From Adiantum capillus-veneris (taxonomy: Eukaryota; Streptophyta; Polypodiopsida; Polypodiales; Pteridaceae): a stretch of DNA of 64,000 bases. The notes under the pieces were generated by a model. That model searched no databases. It worked only from the letters and a program-made list of their open reading frames with translations, and was not told where the DNA came from. The DNA lies in assembly GCA_014529385.2 (NCBI GenBank), contig CM043944.1, positions 63,142,248 to 63,206,247 on the forward strand, in the 5' to 3' direction. This document shows positions 1-11,735 of this stretch, piece by piece (the first letter of the stretch is position 1; each line of letters opens with the position of its first letter). The position numbers were made by a program, and so were the translations under genes.

Positions 1-14
1 AATTTCATACTTCC

Positions 15-130
15 TCATGGTCCAAACTTGATAGATTGTAATTCATTGGATCTGATTGGCTTTTAGCTTCTGCTCCATTGATGTTGAAGTCCAAGTTTCT
101 CTGTCTGATCACTTTCCTCTAGTTCTGAGC
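15..130 (+). pseudogene. LINE endonuclease C-terminal remnant
   Basis: Codons from 15 read SWSKLDRL followed by a stop, and another frame reads SDHFPL at 104-121. The S-D-H triplet is the C-terminal catalytic motif of the endonuclease/exonuclease/phosphatase family used by LINEs to nick the target. The two pieces are in different frames, so at least one indel separates them. The rest of the domain is outside the window. Confidence 0.6.
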
Positions 131-739
131 CTGAACAATGTTGATATGTAGTCTTTTCATAATGTGGGGTTGAGTAGGCCCCTAGTAATTAACAATTCAC
201 TATTACAAAATATTGGATTTAAACAGGCAGTGTCCACGCATTAGAGGTTTCTTTGCTTTAGTATGGTATGCAAGAACCAATACACACTTGGCTGCAAATT
301 TGTGCAGAGACAAAACATTGAGTTATATATAATGGGAAGAGGGTAGCCAAAGAAAAAACAAGAGATTTTAAACACGCCGTAGAGAATGTAAGATCAATTA
401 TGGCTCAAGATGTACAACAACATACTAATAGGAACATTGATGCTTAGGGATGCCAAAAAAAAACCCAAACAGTTTGAGGTGGAGATATACATTGTTCATC
501 CTAAACATTTTTCAAGAATCTGTAGACTAAGCATTCTAGGGAATTCATTCACAAAATCATCATTGAGGATGAAAGATCCATCTCTGAACCAGATAACATT
601 ATGAAGGAATGTCAAACTTACTTTGAGGGAATTTTGAACAAACCAGCAGACAAGTCACTTGAAAGACAACATGTTGTTGAGATTTTGATTTCTGTAGTGG
701 ATCCATGCATTAAAGAATACATGTAATGCTAAGATAATG

Positions 740-1830
740 AAAGCACCATTTGAGGTGAAGGAAATCCTATGGGCCCTCAAGAATCTTCGTAATGATAAAA
801 CAACAGGATTGTGTGGTCTTACCAACGAATTTATATTGGAGTTCTAGGAACAATTTAACTCATTAATAATGGAAGTCATAAATCAAATATGCAAATCTCA
901 ACACATGTATCCAATGTTGAAACAAGGGATAATAAAACTATAGCCCAAGAAAACCTTTCCTGCTGGTTTGTCAGACTCGAGACCCATAACAATGATGGGA
1001 ATTCTATATAGAATGCTAGCCAAAGACATAGCTAGAAGGATCTCTCCATTTCTCAAAAAGAATCTGCATGAGGCTCAAACATGGTTCATTAGGGACATAT
1101 CTATCTTTGATAACATCTTAACATTGATGCTCTAATTTGAGGCATGTCAAAAAAATAATCAAAAAGTGGTTGTGCTGCAGCTAGATTTTGCCAAAGTATT
1201 TGATCCATTCTTTGGGACTCTGTAGTAAGTGTTTTGGTAAAATTGGGAGTTGGGGAAAAAAATGCATCTTGAATTATGTTACTTGGGGAGGGTTCTACTT
1301 CAAACATATTGATTAATATTAGGTTTTCTAGTAAAGTGTCCATAGGTAGATCACTCAGACAAGGTTATCCCCTCAACCCCCTATTGTTTGCAGTAGCTAC
1401 TCATCCTTTGTTTTTCTTTCTATCTTTCCAAGGTGAGGCTGGCAATATAAGAGGGTTGCAGGTAGGGTAGGAACAGGTGGTGGCCCTAGGGTTTGTTGAT
1501 GATACCTTGACCTTTCTCCAAGCTGAAAATACAAACGTTGGTAAATGCATGAATTATTGGAGTGTGTACTCTTTGGATGCGTCTTAAAATAAATTGGGAA
1601 AAATATAATCTTATTGATGTCTCTATTGTGGATTTTGACTCTCTCATATTGAAAGGGCAAAGGATGCATACAGGCACCATCTTCAAGAATCTGGGATACC
1701 CCATTGGTGTTGATGTATCAGCTAAACAACTGATTGCATGGGTAGAAACCAAAATGCATACTAAGGTTGCTAAACGGTACTATGATGAATGGCCTTTTCA
1801 TGTTAGAGTCAAATTTTGCAGTCAATCATG
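740..1830 (+). pseudogene. LINE reverse transcriptase, broken
   Basis: Read in three frames, this stretch gives the ordered RT blocks of a plant LINE: a finger segment near 770-830 (NDKTTGLCGLTNEF), the RPITM block near 980, the LQLDFAKVFD block at about 1173-1206 that carries the first catalytic Asp, the GRSLRQGYPLNPLLFA block near 1345-1390, and FVDD at 1492-1503, the usual YxDD active site. Stops and frame changes fall between the blocks. RT copies the LINE RNA at the nicked target; this copy cannot encode an active enzyme. Confidence 0.85.
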
Positions 1831-2120
1831 ATTCCATATGTTTTGTAATTTCTACCTTTGCGGAACTGGTACGATAAGTCCCCGCTCATAATTAGATCTT
1901 TGCTCATTAAATTTCCATGGGGTGCATCCCATACTATCGAGCTTGCTTGGAACTCTATTTCCTTACCTTTTGCCTTGAGAGGTCTTGGGATACTGAATCT
2001 GGAAATACACACACTTGCAAGAAGGGAGACTTTTATCAAGAACATGCTGAACTTAGATAAATGTTGGTCTAGGATGTTGGGAATTTTGATTGGTAGATCC
2101 ATAGTGTTTTTTCATGGATC

Positions 2121-2855
2121 TTGGAATATGTGTCAAAAGAGGATAAATTATTCACTATAGCACCATTGAAATTGTGTAGTTTGACTAGCAATATGCTCAT
2201 TTTTTCTTGGAAAAATATTCTAGCTAAATTGGTGTGGGTAGGTCGAGCCATATATATGGGTAATTATTTTGGCATGGAATCATACTTTGGGAGTTTCATT
2301 TTGAAAAAACCTCCTGCTTTGTTGATGGGGAGAAAATCTCTTGTTCTTTTCAAAAGAGATGTCAGTGCCATTGAGACTCTAATAGCCAATTGGTGGATTT
2401 TTTGGTTTCCAGGAGATGTACAACTTGGGAAATGGACTGAGGATTCCATGGGGACTGCTTGCTACCTGTGTTCAACCTTCAGATTCCTTGAAACCAAAAT
2501 TCAACTCAAAGGTTCAAAGACAGGGAGCTGCCACACTCTTCAGCAAACTGGTGAACATCCCCTACCAGTATCTTCTATCAGTTTGTTATTGCCTGATTCT
2601 AGTATATGTATCCGATGTAACAGAATATGGGAAATGAATAAAAGTCAACATTGGTGGTACAAATATCTCATTGTATTTGGAAAATGCATTTTCTCATTCA
2701 AACCTAAAGTATTTCTTTGGAGGATCATCAGTAGAGCACTACCTATTAGGGAACTTTTGACGAGGAAAAATGAAATGAATGGCATGTGTACCAGATGCAA
2801 TAAAATGGAATCTATGCAGCATCTATTTTTTGATTGTAGAGTGGTAAAATTGTGA
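2121..2855 (+). pseudogene. LINE ORF2 C-terminus with RT-associated zinc-binding domain
   Basis: The frame open from 2121 to 2855 ends with a recognisable zf-RVT domain. It has a KVFLWRIISRALPIRELL helix, then CTRCNKMESMQHLFFDC, which gives the C-x2-C ... H-x4-C ligand set. This domain follows RT in plant LINEs and also in many host genes copied from them. The segment just upstream (about 1960-2240) aligns by eye with the second LINE fragment at 59490-59842, including a shared FHG motif (IVFFHGSW here, VVYFHGQW there). The N-terminal part of this open frame looks out of frame with the older coding sequence. Confidence 0.75.
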
Positions 2856-3194
2856 TGGAAAACTTTGCAAGATTATTGCATGCTTTGTTGGTGGATTAAG
2901 ATTAGCAAATTGAATGTGTTTTTGGTCTTGTCCAGTCCAAGGATGCTGGTTTGGACACTTGTATTATGCTTTCCAAATATGTATGCTTTTGTTTAATTGG
3001 CAAATAAGAAATCCATGTATCTTTGATGTTTGGGATCAAAGCATTAGATTGCCTTGGGGACTCATGAAAAATAAGCTTTTGGAAGGTTTTGTGTCGATGC
3101 CTCAACCGATACAGAGGCAAATGAGGAGATATATAGACTTATCTCTGAGGGTCTCAAAGATGTAATAAAATTGTAATATAGACAAATAGTTTCT

Positions 3195-3356
<162 letters not shown>

Positions 3357-3550
3357 CTAATGTGTGTGTTTGAGAATTGGGAAGCAATCAAGATGATTAG
3401 AATGTAGTAAGTTGTGATTTTGTGTATGACTGTGGGCTTGACTATGTGCAAACAAGTGTCTGTAGTGATGTTTTCCTATTTTCTGTTTTTAAAAAAAAAT
3501 AATTGGTGTGTTTTAATTACACTTGGGCTGTAGAGAGGTGTGGGTGTGTG

Positions 3551-4115
3551 GTTGAGTGTCTTTCCCTTGCCCCTTCCAATGTTACAATGGTGTTGGCACT
3601 CTTTTTTATATGTATCAATTGTAGCTTATTGTGTGGAATAATAAGCTCATTCCTTCTCCCTACAAGCAAGTCAAGGGATACTTAGGAAAGAATTCCTCCC
3701 TCAGAAAATAATTGAAGAATTTATTCTATCCAGAATTTCTTATCTTCCATTTTTTCTTCTCGAATGGTAACACTAAGATTTGATGATGTCGATGACCCTT
3801 TAAACATATCTTAGGGGTGCCATCATTAGGTGGTTGAGTGTCTTTCCCTTCCCCCTTCCAATGTTACAATGGTGTTGGCACTCTTTCTTATATGTATCAA
3901 TTGTAGCTTATTGTGTGGAATAATAAGCTCATTCCTTCTCCCTACAAGCAAGTCAAGGGATACTTAGGAAAGAATTCCTCCCTCAGAAAATAATTGAAGA
4001 ATTTATTCTATCCAGAATTTCTTATCTTCCATTTTTTCTTCTCGAATGGTAACACTAAGATTTGATGATGTCGATGACCCTTTAAACATATCTTAGGGGT
4101 GCCATCATTAGGTGG
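3551..4115. repeat. 282-bp direct tandem duplication
   Basis: The unit at 3551-3832 is repeated at 3833-4115 with only a few differences (for example a T-rich run near 3603 and one base in the CCTTCCC stretch). Near identity implies a recent event. No coding frame runs through both units. Confidence 0.95.
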
Positions 4116-6050
4116 AATGTAGACAAGGTCATGCTTTTTCATGTAAGAAGCATTGGCAATGGCCGAGCATGTATAGAACAAATCAGTTATTAGAGTACGA
4201 TAAGGATGATTGTTTTGTAATAAGCAACCAAATGTTCTTCATATAGGAGACATTGGTAGAATACTACCCAAATTCAATCTGCCAAGGCAAGAGGAAGAGG
4301 ATCCGCACAAAAGGCCAAATGGCCAAGATATTTTGTAGGATTTCTTGATGACTAAAAAACATCTAATTTATATTTCTAATGCAGCAATTGGATTCTTGTT
4401 TCTTGCAATTTTTCTCAACCATTTATTTTGTTTGATGCAAAACCCATTTATATTACAAAATGTGAGACTACATCGAGCCTGGATGGTACAAATAGTTTTC
4501 AATGGGGACTTGATATCTTTATGAGCTCTTAGACAATTGAAAATGGTGTTGTCAAAACTCTTTCCACACATTTTTTAAAGAAATGCCTTTGCAAGTCCTA
4601 TTGTTGAAGATGATTTCTCCCATATTTCCTTTCTTTGATGTTTGCTTGCTAATCACATTGCATGGACAATCTAACTTTCTTTGGCTTGTTCCTTACTATG
4701 TGACCTATGTATAAGTTTGATGGGTTCATTGATGTAGTTCCTTTGAGCTATTTACTCTGCTCAACCACCTCCATGGCAGGTGTGGTTAAAATCTCTACAA
4801 GCTTGGTAGTGAGTTTTCTCTTTGGCTTGTGTAAACAAGGTAGCCAAGCTGCCATATTGCCTAGAAAACCAAGACATGTGGTTAAATATAGTGTATTGCA
4901 AAGAAATCCAACACAACCTTTGTGAGAAAATAGTTTTTTTAATTAAAAAAATATATTAACATTATACGTAGTGAGTGATGTGCTCATTCATCCACACAGA
5001 GATGAAAGAATTGTGGAAGGTCTCCAAAGCCTCTTGATAAGTTGTACAATAAAACATGATGTTTGTATTGAGCTCACAATACTTTAATATTGCATCCAAG
5101 ATTTTTCACAACTTTGTCTTGGAAGTCCTTGCTACACCATGTTCTGCATAGTCAACCATTACATTGTGCATTTTTTCCATGTATTTTATCTCAGTGCTTG
5201 CCTTTCTTGTGCACTTTGGATTTTATATTGTTCTCCACTTGTGGGCATTGATCGGAATATCCAAAATTTCATACCATCAATTGAGAGCTTCTTTGGAACA
5301 ACCCAAACATTCTTAGAGCCCTTCTTTATAATGCTCTCTCTCTATATTCACTTGCTCTCCACGTGAGACCCTATTTGAAAAATCTATTTCTAAGGCGGAG
5401 ATAGTCATTTCCTTTGGACAATTAGGTCAAGTGATCGTGGAGAAAAAAATGTAGAGAAACATGAGTTTCGCTATGATCTTGCAAAGTGTATGTGTCATGC
5501 ATATGTGCACCCTAGCTAGTGGGATATGTAGGTATATTATGTGCACTTGATAGGAGTGTATATTATAGCTCATATATAAATTATAGATTTACACTTATAG
5601 GAGGGGAATTTTAATTCAATTTTCAAAATATTATATAATATATGAAGAAATAGGGATAGCTTCATTCCAATCCAAAAACTGTGTGAAGGGATTTTTTTAA
5701 ATTACCTTTGATCACATAAGATGTAAAAGATTTCATAAGGTGCACCCTTGAGATTGAAGTGGGAGATCAAAGTTTTCACTTGTGAACATCCTTGTTTGAT
5801 TTTGTTTTGGTGTAGCTTTCTTTAGATGTGTAGAGGACAGCCTTTGAGAAATGTATTCCTTGATATCTTGTAATGATTCTTACAAACGCAAGTATGTCTT
5901 TGTGGATATTAAACTCATAGCTTGGATATATATGAGTCCTCTCACGACTTGTACATTGTTTTCTTATCTTTCTTCATGACACTACAACTGAAATAGTGGA
6001 CTAGTCTCAACCTTTTCCATTCATTTCATGCTTATTTGGAGTAGGACTTT
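4116..6050. other. Unassigned region with faint minus-strand coding traces
   Basis: No gene is recognised. On the minus strand two stretches look like decayed protein: 4368-4571 (67 codons open, Cys- and Lys-rich) and about 4960-5240 (readable through one stop, containing KYMEKMHNVMVDYAEHG). They could belong to one degraded DNA transposon or host pseudogene; I could not match them to a family. 5500-6050 is AT-rich and featureless. Confidence 0.3.
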
Positions 6051-6969
6051 TGGGGGTCCCATCATTGCAATATCTCCAATGACCAACAAAGTTATCAATC
6101 CGGAGTGATGAGCTACCCGGCTAGGGCATGGAAACACTCAGACGGTTAGTGAGCTAATCGTGGAAACACAAATGGTTAACTCTACGAGGTGAGCTTCTCG
6201 GCGTATGGAGGAGCAAAGCCGCAATGAAGGGCAATCTCCATATCCACTTCTCTTCACCTCTAATCAACCCAATCACACACACTACGATTGCAAGACGCAC
6301 ACAACACTAATCCTATCATACAACACACTAATCGCAAGAACACACACATAGATCCATCGAGCATCACACTCCGATCAAACCTACATGCACACACAAGCAA
6401 AAGAGGGCAATCACACAAGATTAGAGAGGGATTAACCACTAATTAGTTAAGATATAGTTAATCTAAGCATCATAGGCAATCATAAGAAGTAAGAGAGAGG
6501 CATAGTGAGAGAGAATGAATCATTGATTAGTTTTAATTAAGTCTCATGAGCAAGGAGAATCTCAAGGACTCCATAGCCACACACCTCAAGAGCTCTCACC
6601 AAAGAGTGCTCTCAACAAATGACTCGAGAACCCTCATTTCTTTTACACACTGCCTTATATACCTAGGTTAAAAATATGCAATGTTTGGGCACCCAAGGCC
6701 TTTAGGGCTCACTACTTACTGAATCTGCAACCTAGGCACAATAAGTGACATATTCTTTATAGCTTGGAACTCCCATTGAGCCCGTAACACATTAGAAATA
6801 TTACAATGGCTTGAAATAAATCGGGAATTTACAATACGTGACCGTTTTGGGAAAACGTGAAAAATGTGTAACTCCAATCTTTACTGCTTCTTTGCATTCA
6901 TCCTCGATGTGCATTTGTACGTCTTCGATCTTTAGCAGCTTCTGTTAACTGACGTTGACTCAGTCAACA
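6051..6969 (-). repeat. E1 3' LTR, complete (919 bp)
   Basis: Starts TGGGGGTCCC and ends GTCAACA on the plus strand (TG...CA). The first 566 bp match the LTR copy at 15421-15986. A near-perfect palindrome, GTTGACTCAGTCAAC, sits at 6954-6968, which is the U3 end on the minus strand. It contains two TTGAC cores like plant W-boxes. Confidence 0.92.
6652..6662 (-). promoter_or_regulatory. E1 LTR TATA box
   Basis: On the minus strand the sequence reads GTATATAAGGC, a good plant TATA box, about 310 nt into the LTR from its U3 start. The truncated 5' LTR no longer contains this stretch, so the element's own promoter is gone. Confidence 0.6.
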
Positions 6970-6981
6970 TTCCCCCCTTCC
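6970..6981 (-). other. E1 polypurine tract
   Basis: GGAAGGGGGGAA on the minus strand directly abuts the 3' LTR, as expected for the primer of plus-strand DNA synthesis. It fixes the element's orientation as minus. Confidence 0.85.
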
Positions 6982-8203
6982 TATTTTAGTGCTCGTCCTC
7001 GGGCACTGTTGAAAAGTGTCCATGGAGGCAAGGGAAGGTTTTGATTGGTTGTTGATGGGATGATTATCTTAATTTGTCATTGAATTTGTTGATGAGGTTC
7101 AATTTGCTGCAGCATTTTCATTGGTCTGAATATGTCTGGTTTGTGAGAGATGATGTTGCATTTGTCCGTTGTAATAGCATAATGATGAGGCTACTATTTA
7201 TTTATGAAAAGTATGTACAAGAGAATTAGAATGATGAGGTTCTAAATTAGGGTCTAATATCTAGATGACCAAAGGGAAAAAACCTAGTGGGAAAAAAGTG
7301 CCTTTGGGATAAGCGCATTATTGGAGTACTTATTAGCATGGGAAATATTAGTAAAGTACTCAAGGGATTATTTGTTGATAGAGATGGAATTAAAAAGGCA
7401 GAAAATATGTAGCATGATGGAACATTGGTTTGATTGTTGTAGTCCACTCAAGGTGCATAGGTAGAAGCAAAAAAATAGTGTCTAATGCATATGTCCAATA
7501 GTGGGACCTCCTATTTATGCATACACAGAAATGCACGGAAAACAATATGCTGTGCAAGAAAGATTTTGAGGGGTTATTCAGAAATATGGTGTAGCTATAA
7601 AAGCATTTGACGTGGCTTTGCAAGCTGGCACCCCTTTAAGAATGGTTTTCGTTGATGAGGATATGTGCTCTCATCTCACTGTGCACTGTGTGTGAGTGTT
7701 GGACTCTACTACACTCCACCAATTGTAAGTTAATAGACTATGACTCTTATGCTCATCTCATCTAGCATGAGAAACACAATTTAGATATTCTCAACTCTTC
7801 CAGCTTGAGCGTAAGCCTAATAACTATGACTCTTAGCACAGAGTTTAATATGACTTGAAGCTTTGGGACTAATGCTTTGCTCATTTTATGGCTCAGCAGC
7901 CCGACTCTGACTATGCCAAAGAGTGTTTTTTGCACCCTGGCGACTTGACTTTTCACATTCTTGTACTTACTACAAACATTTCTTCAGGTAAAAGTAAGAT
8001 TGAATCCTCAAAAAGAGGATTAGTGAAGGACCAAGTTGGCATTGAAGGTTTATCTTGCCAAACCTCTTTTATCTTCTTCCAATATGCATTCTCATTGGTT
8101 GGGTTGTCCTTCTCTGACTATGAAGACTCCATTATCTGTTTGATTCTCCAAGTAGGCCTGTTGATAGGAGTCTTTGATGTTGTTGTAGGCCTATGTTGAT
8201 CGT
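6982..8203 (-). other. E1 3' region, largely non-coding
   Basis: Between the polypurine tract and the last convincing coding traces. Short open frames exist (for example minus 7390-7623) but none resembles a retroelement domain. A weak coding trace reads NENAYWKKIKEVWQDKP on the minus strand near 8050-8100. No RT, RNase H or integrase motif was seen here, although this is where pol would be expected. Confidence 0.5.
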
Positions 8204-9276
8204 TTACATTTGACTTTTGACTAGGAGCATTAGAAGACTTAGGAATCCAAATCTCTTGAGGACCTTTGTAACTCCATTGTTGACTTTGCTTCGTTCTAGG
8301 TCTTGTTGAGTTCTTGAGATCTTCATGCAGGCTTGGTGTAGTTGCAGTTGGCTTGTGGTTGACTGGTAGTCAAATCTTTGTATACCGTGTTTAGAATCCT
8401 TGTCCAAGAGGAACATTCTTTGAGATCCGTCTTTTTTCTATATCCTCTTGAGAGTTGTAGTAGACTTCAGCATCTTTGTATACCTGCTTCTTAGGTACCC
8501 TAGAATATTGTCGAGGTTGATACCTTGTGGGACTTCTTTCTTGGGAGGGACTTGAAGTCATTTCATATGCTCTAACCTGCGGTTTTGGTACCGAAATCTT
8601 TCTGTTACCTTCATAGTACTCTTGTTCTTTTAAGCTCCATTGTGATGCTATCCATCCCATGTGTTTGTCTTTCTGTGCTGATTTCTTGTCTTAAAATCCA
8701 AACCGGATCATTGACTTTCACTAAACTGCTCAGTACAAACACTTGCTTGACTTTCCTTTTAAGCTCCATTGTGATGCTATCCATCCCATGTGTTTGTCTT
8801 TCTGTGCTGATTTCTTGTCTTAAAATCCAAACCGGATCATTGACTTTCACTAAACTGCTCGGTACAAACACTTGCTTGACTTTCCTTTGTTATCTTGAGT
8901 ACTTTGGCTGATATACCTTTGCTTTTATGGGTGTCCCCTTTGATGTTTCCGTTGGGTCAGCAATTGACTTTAAGTCTTGAAAGCCTGACTTGCCTGAAGA
9001 AGCTGATCCATGAGGGTTCTTTGATGTCGAGGCATATGCTTTCGCACCTTTTATGCTAATCGGTGGAGGGTACACTTTGGCCTTACCTTTGTCTGCAAGA
9101 TTTATCTTCTTTACCTCTGGCTTTGATGGAACTCTCTGCTTGATAGCTTCCGTGGTTGCTCTTTGCTCTGTTTGATATGCACTTGCTATTTGATTATTTG
9201 CTTTAAGCTCTTCTGCTATTTTGTTCGATGGAGATGAATCATCTTCAATAAGCTTTGCTTTGGCATCAGTCTCCAT
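8204..9276 (-). pseudogene. E1 ORF C-terminal part, low-complexity, broken
   Basis: Successive minus-strand open frames (9276-8890, 8871-8611, 8660-8391, 8416-8204) sit in different frames. They are rich in Lys, Ser, Pro, Gln and Tyr, with no recognised domain. The 9276-8890 segment is hydrophilic (KINLADKGKAKVYPPP and similar). The 8871-8611 segment contains two in-frame copies of a 43-residue unit. This looks like a decayed linker or tail of the E1 polyprotein after the protease-like stretch. Confidence 0.5.
8632..8889 (-). repeat. 129-bp in-frame tandem duplication in E1 ORF
   Basis: The sequence at 8632-8760 is repeated at 8761-8889 almost without change. 129 bp is 43 codons, so the frame is kept; each unit encodes a stretch containing VKVNDPVWILRQEIS. 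Confidence 0.92.
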
Positions 9277-9289
9277 TTTAACTATGATT

Positions 9290-9700
9290 GAGGACCTTGT
9301 GCTGTCATCCCCATGGGTGATCAGTTTTGGTCTTCATTCTTTGATGTCTGTGATGACTTCGTCATGTTCACATTCTGTATCTCTAACATCTTTTGGGCCA
9401 TTGGCATTCCCATTATGATGTCGTATGGCATATCTTTTGCTGTGATCACATGGAATTGAGCTATGATGTTTTGTGAGCTTACTTCAATGGTGGTGGAGAT
9501 GATTTCCTAGAATTCTGCTTGTCTCCTGATATGTCAATGAATTCAGGAGCATCTTCTAGTTGTCGTTGGCCACATCTTTTCCAAATGCAAAAAGACATGA
9601 GGTTCTTGTCTAACTGTAAATCCAGCTTTACTTCACTTGATAGCCTTTCTTCATTTTCACCAACTATGTCGCACTTGATCTTCTCGAGATTTGTGTCTCA
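9290..9700 (-). pseudogene. E1 retropepsin-like remnant
   Basis: Minus-strand translation gives IIAQFHVITAKDMPYDIIMGMP at about 9410-9475. This fits the C-terminal half of an LTR-element aspartic protease, where a hydrophobic strand leads to a Y-D-I-I-x-G-x-P block. The upstream part (CDIVGENEERLSSEV and following) is readable, but I found no D-T/S/G-G catalytic triad. A stop and a frame change separate the pieces. Protease would cut the gag-pol polyprotein. Its position after a zinc knuckle is normal, but the distance is unusually long. Confidence 0.45.
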
Positions 9701-10180
9701 ATTGACTGCTTTTGTTGTGGTAGCATCCTTGAATTGAACTTTTTCTTCAACTTCTTTGGTTCGACCACCTGCTTCAATTGGTGTTGGCTCCATTGGCTGT
9801 GATACTACACAATTTTGCAATTGTTGAGCATTGTCCTCCTGGATCTGGGTAACTCTTGATCTTAATAGATCCACTGTACTTTCTGACAGGATCTGTCTCT
9901 TTGGAGGAGATTTTGGTGGTGATGTTTGTGTAGATTTTTGAACTTTAGGTTCTTTTGTCTTTGACTTTTCTGTCACTTGTTGTGGTAGCTTGAGGCTTTG
10001 CACCATCTTTAGATAGTCTTTGACTTCAGTCGGGCCATCCATATGGGTTTGTACAAGATCATGACCTTGCTGATATTTGTTACCATGTGCATCTTGATAT
10101 GCATATGTGAGTTTGGTTACATGTAACTATTTGAACACTATGGGATTTGTCGGCTTTTGGCTTTGATTTGTGGAGATCAG
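9698..10180 (-). pseudogene. E1 ORF, third partial module and linker
   Basis: Same minus-strand frame as the segment above it, entered after UAG stops near 10178 and 10125. It begins with TKLTYAYQDAHGNKYQQGHD, a fifth copy of the Y-x-D-x-x-G-x-x-Y motif. It then runs through a Pro/Ser/Thr/Lys-rich linker (from 10042 open for 114 codons) to a UGA at about 9698. No second half of the module follows, so the third repeat is partial. Confidence 0.55.
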
Positions 10181-10865
10181 CTAAAACTTCTGTCCTTGAT
10201 GATCTTCATTTAAGCATTTTTCTGCAAAATCTGATGGAATCTGGGTCAATTGGAAACTTCTAACAACCATATGATCTTTCAATGGTTTCTGCTTTGAAGA
10301 GGTCTGTTGGCTAGAAGCTCTATGGCTTCTACTTGGTGTAGCATTTCCTGGCACATCGGCTGAGCTTGATGGATTTACAGCTCCCCTCTTCCTAGGGTGA
10401 TCACTATAGCCTACTTCATTATAAGAGTTCAAAATTATTTGGATCTGGTTTAGTCTCACCTTTTGGGACTGTGAAGGTACACTTTTGGTAGCACTGTTAA
10501 CATTTGGCATCTGTAAACCTTCTACATAGTTACCTATGTATCTTTGTGAAACATGACAAATGATTCCCCAAGTTAAGCTGTAGATAGCATTATCTTTGCA
10601 CTGATATTGTCTATCCCAAGGGTCTCCTATGATATGAGCTTCTGTGGTTTCAGGACCCAATGCATCATAGATGCTAGACTCCCGTCTATATCTACGACTA
10701 TTTTGGTCAAAGTATATGTTCGTTTGGTCACAACATCGAAGTTTGATTTCCAATGGAGGAGAGTTTGGCTCTAAACAGATTTCTGTGTTCACTTGGATAA
10801 CACCCTTCAACTCTAGAGAGGATGGGCTATAATAGATTCTTTCCTATGAAATGAAGCATCCTTTT
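10181..10865 (-). pseudogene. E1 ORF, repeat module 2
   Basis: Open for 209 codons (10810-10181). Around 10685-10720 it reads IYFDQNSRRYRRES, and around 10571-10617 RQYQCKDNAIYSL. These mirror LYMDYSGQTYNREP and RRYKGQDEAIYSL of module 1, with similar spacing and a preceding VNTEICLE matching VYLEICTS. So the two segments are paralogous copies inside one ORF. A UAG near 10825 and a UAA near 10866 break the frame upstream. No match to a named domain is known to me. Confidence 0.6.
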
Positions 10866-11735
10866 TTATCTATCACTGGCAGCACTTCTATGAGCTGGTA
10901 TTGTGGGCCGTTCAAACACTGGTTGATCTTTTTTGTATAGTTTCCCTTTTTGGTCTACATAGTGTGCATATGAATGATGGGTGCCATACAATGCTAACAT
11001 CATTCTGTTTGATGTGTCCCTTAGACTCGTGAATGATTGCACACTTGTGGTAGTGGATGCAGAATTATTTGCAAACCTAACAGTTTTTTCACCCTTTGGT
11101 GATATCTCGACACCTTTACTAAATTCATGCAAGAATTTGTTGTTCAAAGAAACAATTTTAGCCTTTTCAGGCGCCTGTGTATCCTTATGCTGATTTTGAA
11201 TTTGCAATGATTTTATTGGTGCTTCTAATGGTAATCCAAAATCATCTGATTGCATTAAAAGTGACGAGTTAAATGCACTTACATCGAGATTCGCATTTTC
11301 AATCTGCTCTGTGTCTTGCTTTGCAGTTGATGTATCCCTGTTGGCTGGATTTCTTGGACAATCTTCAGAAAAGTGTCCACCTTTTCGTCCACAATCTGAG
11401 CAATACGCCATGACTGGTGGTATTTCATTTGGCTCCATCATGCCAAGCTCTAGCTGAGAAGTTTCAGCTTCTGTACTTGCCAAGTTTTCGACATCTTTTA
11501 GAACACTGAGCATCAAGCTGTAGATTGCTTCATCTTGACCTTTGTACCGTCTTTGGCTTGGTTCTCCAATTAGATTCGCTTCAATTGGTTGATCTGTTGG
11601 ATCTTGTAATTTTGGTTCTCGGTTATAGGTTTGACCACTGTAATCCATGTACAATGACCCTGATTGCATATACACCAACTGTATGCTTTGATGGCTTGTG
11701 CAAATTTCTAGATAAACGCTTGGGTTGACTTTTTG
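10866..11735 (-). pseudogene. E1 ORF, repeat module 1 with CCHC zinc knuckle
   Basis: Open from about 11735, entered by a one-base frame change from the N-terminal segment, down to a UAA at 10866. In order it holds LYMDYSGQTYNREP (11621-11662), RRYKGQDEAIYSL (11515-11560), a zinc knuckle CSDCGRKGGHFSEDC near 11350-11405, a Ser/Thr/Asn linker, and LYGTHHSYAHYVDQKGKLY (10930-10985). The last begins the second module. The knuckle has five residues where four are usual between the second Cys and His. A knuckle suggests a nucleic-acid-binding gag-like protein; the rest is unknown. Confidence 0.6.

Larger units (their letters stand above)
1..3180 (+). mobile_element. Decayed LINE (non-LTR retrotransposon), 5' end outside window
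   Basis: Remnants of one LINE ORF2 appear in the usual order on the plus strand: the end of an endonuclease (SDHFP at 104-118), reverse transcriptase (about 740-1830) and a C-terminal RT-associated zinc finger (about 2640-2855). The frame is broken by many stops and frameshifts, so this is a dead copy. The 5' end lies left of the window. After the last coding trace come about 300 bp of non-coding sequence and then a long (CA)n tract, which may be the element's simple-repeat tail. The order endonuclease, RT, zinc finger is typical of plant L1-like LINEs; the exact clade cannot be given. Confidence 0.85.

Noticed and set aside
6954-6968. GTTGACTCAGTCAAC palindrome as a transposon terminal repeat
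   Set aside because: It lies at the U3 end of the E1 LTR directly beside the purine tract and is absent from the other end, so it is part of the LTR, possibly a W-box-like promoter element.
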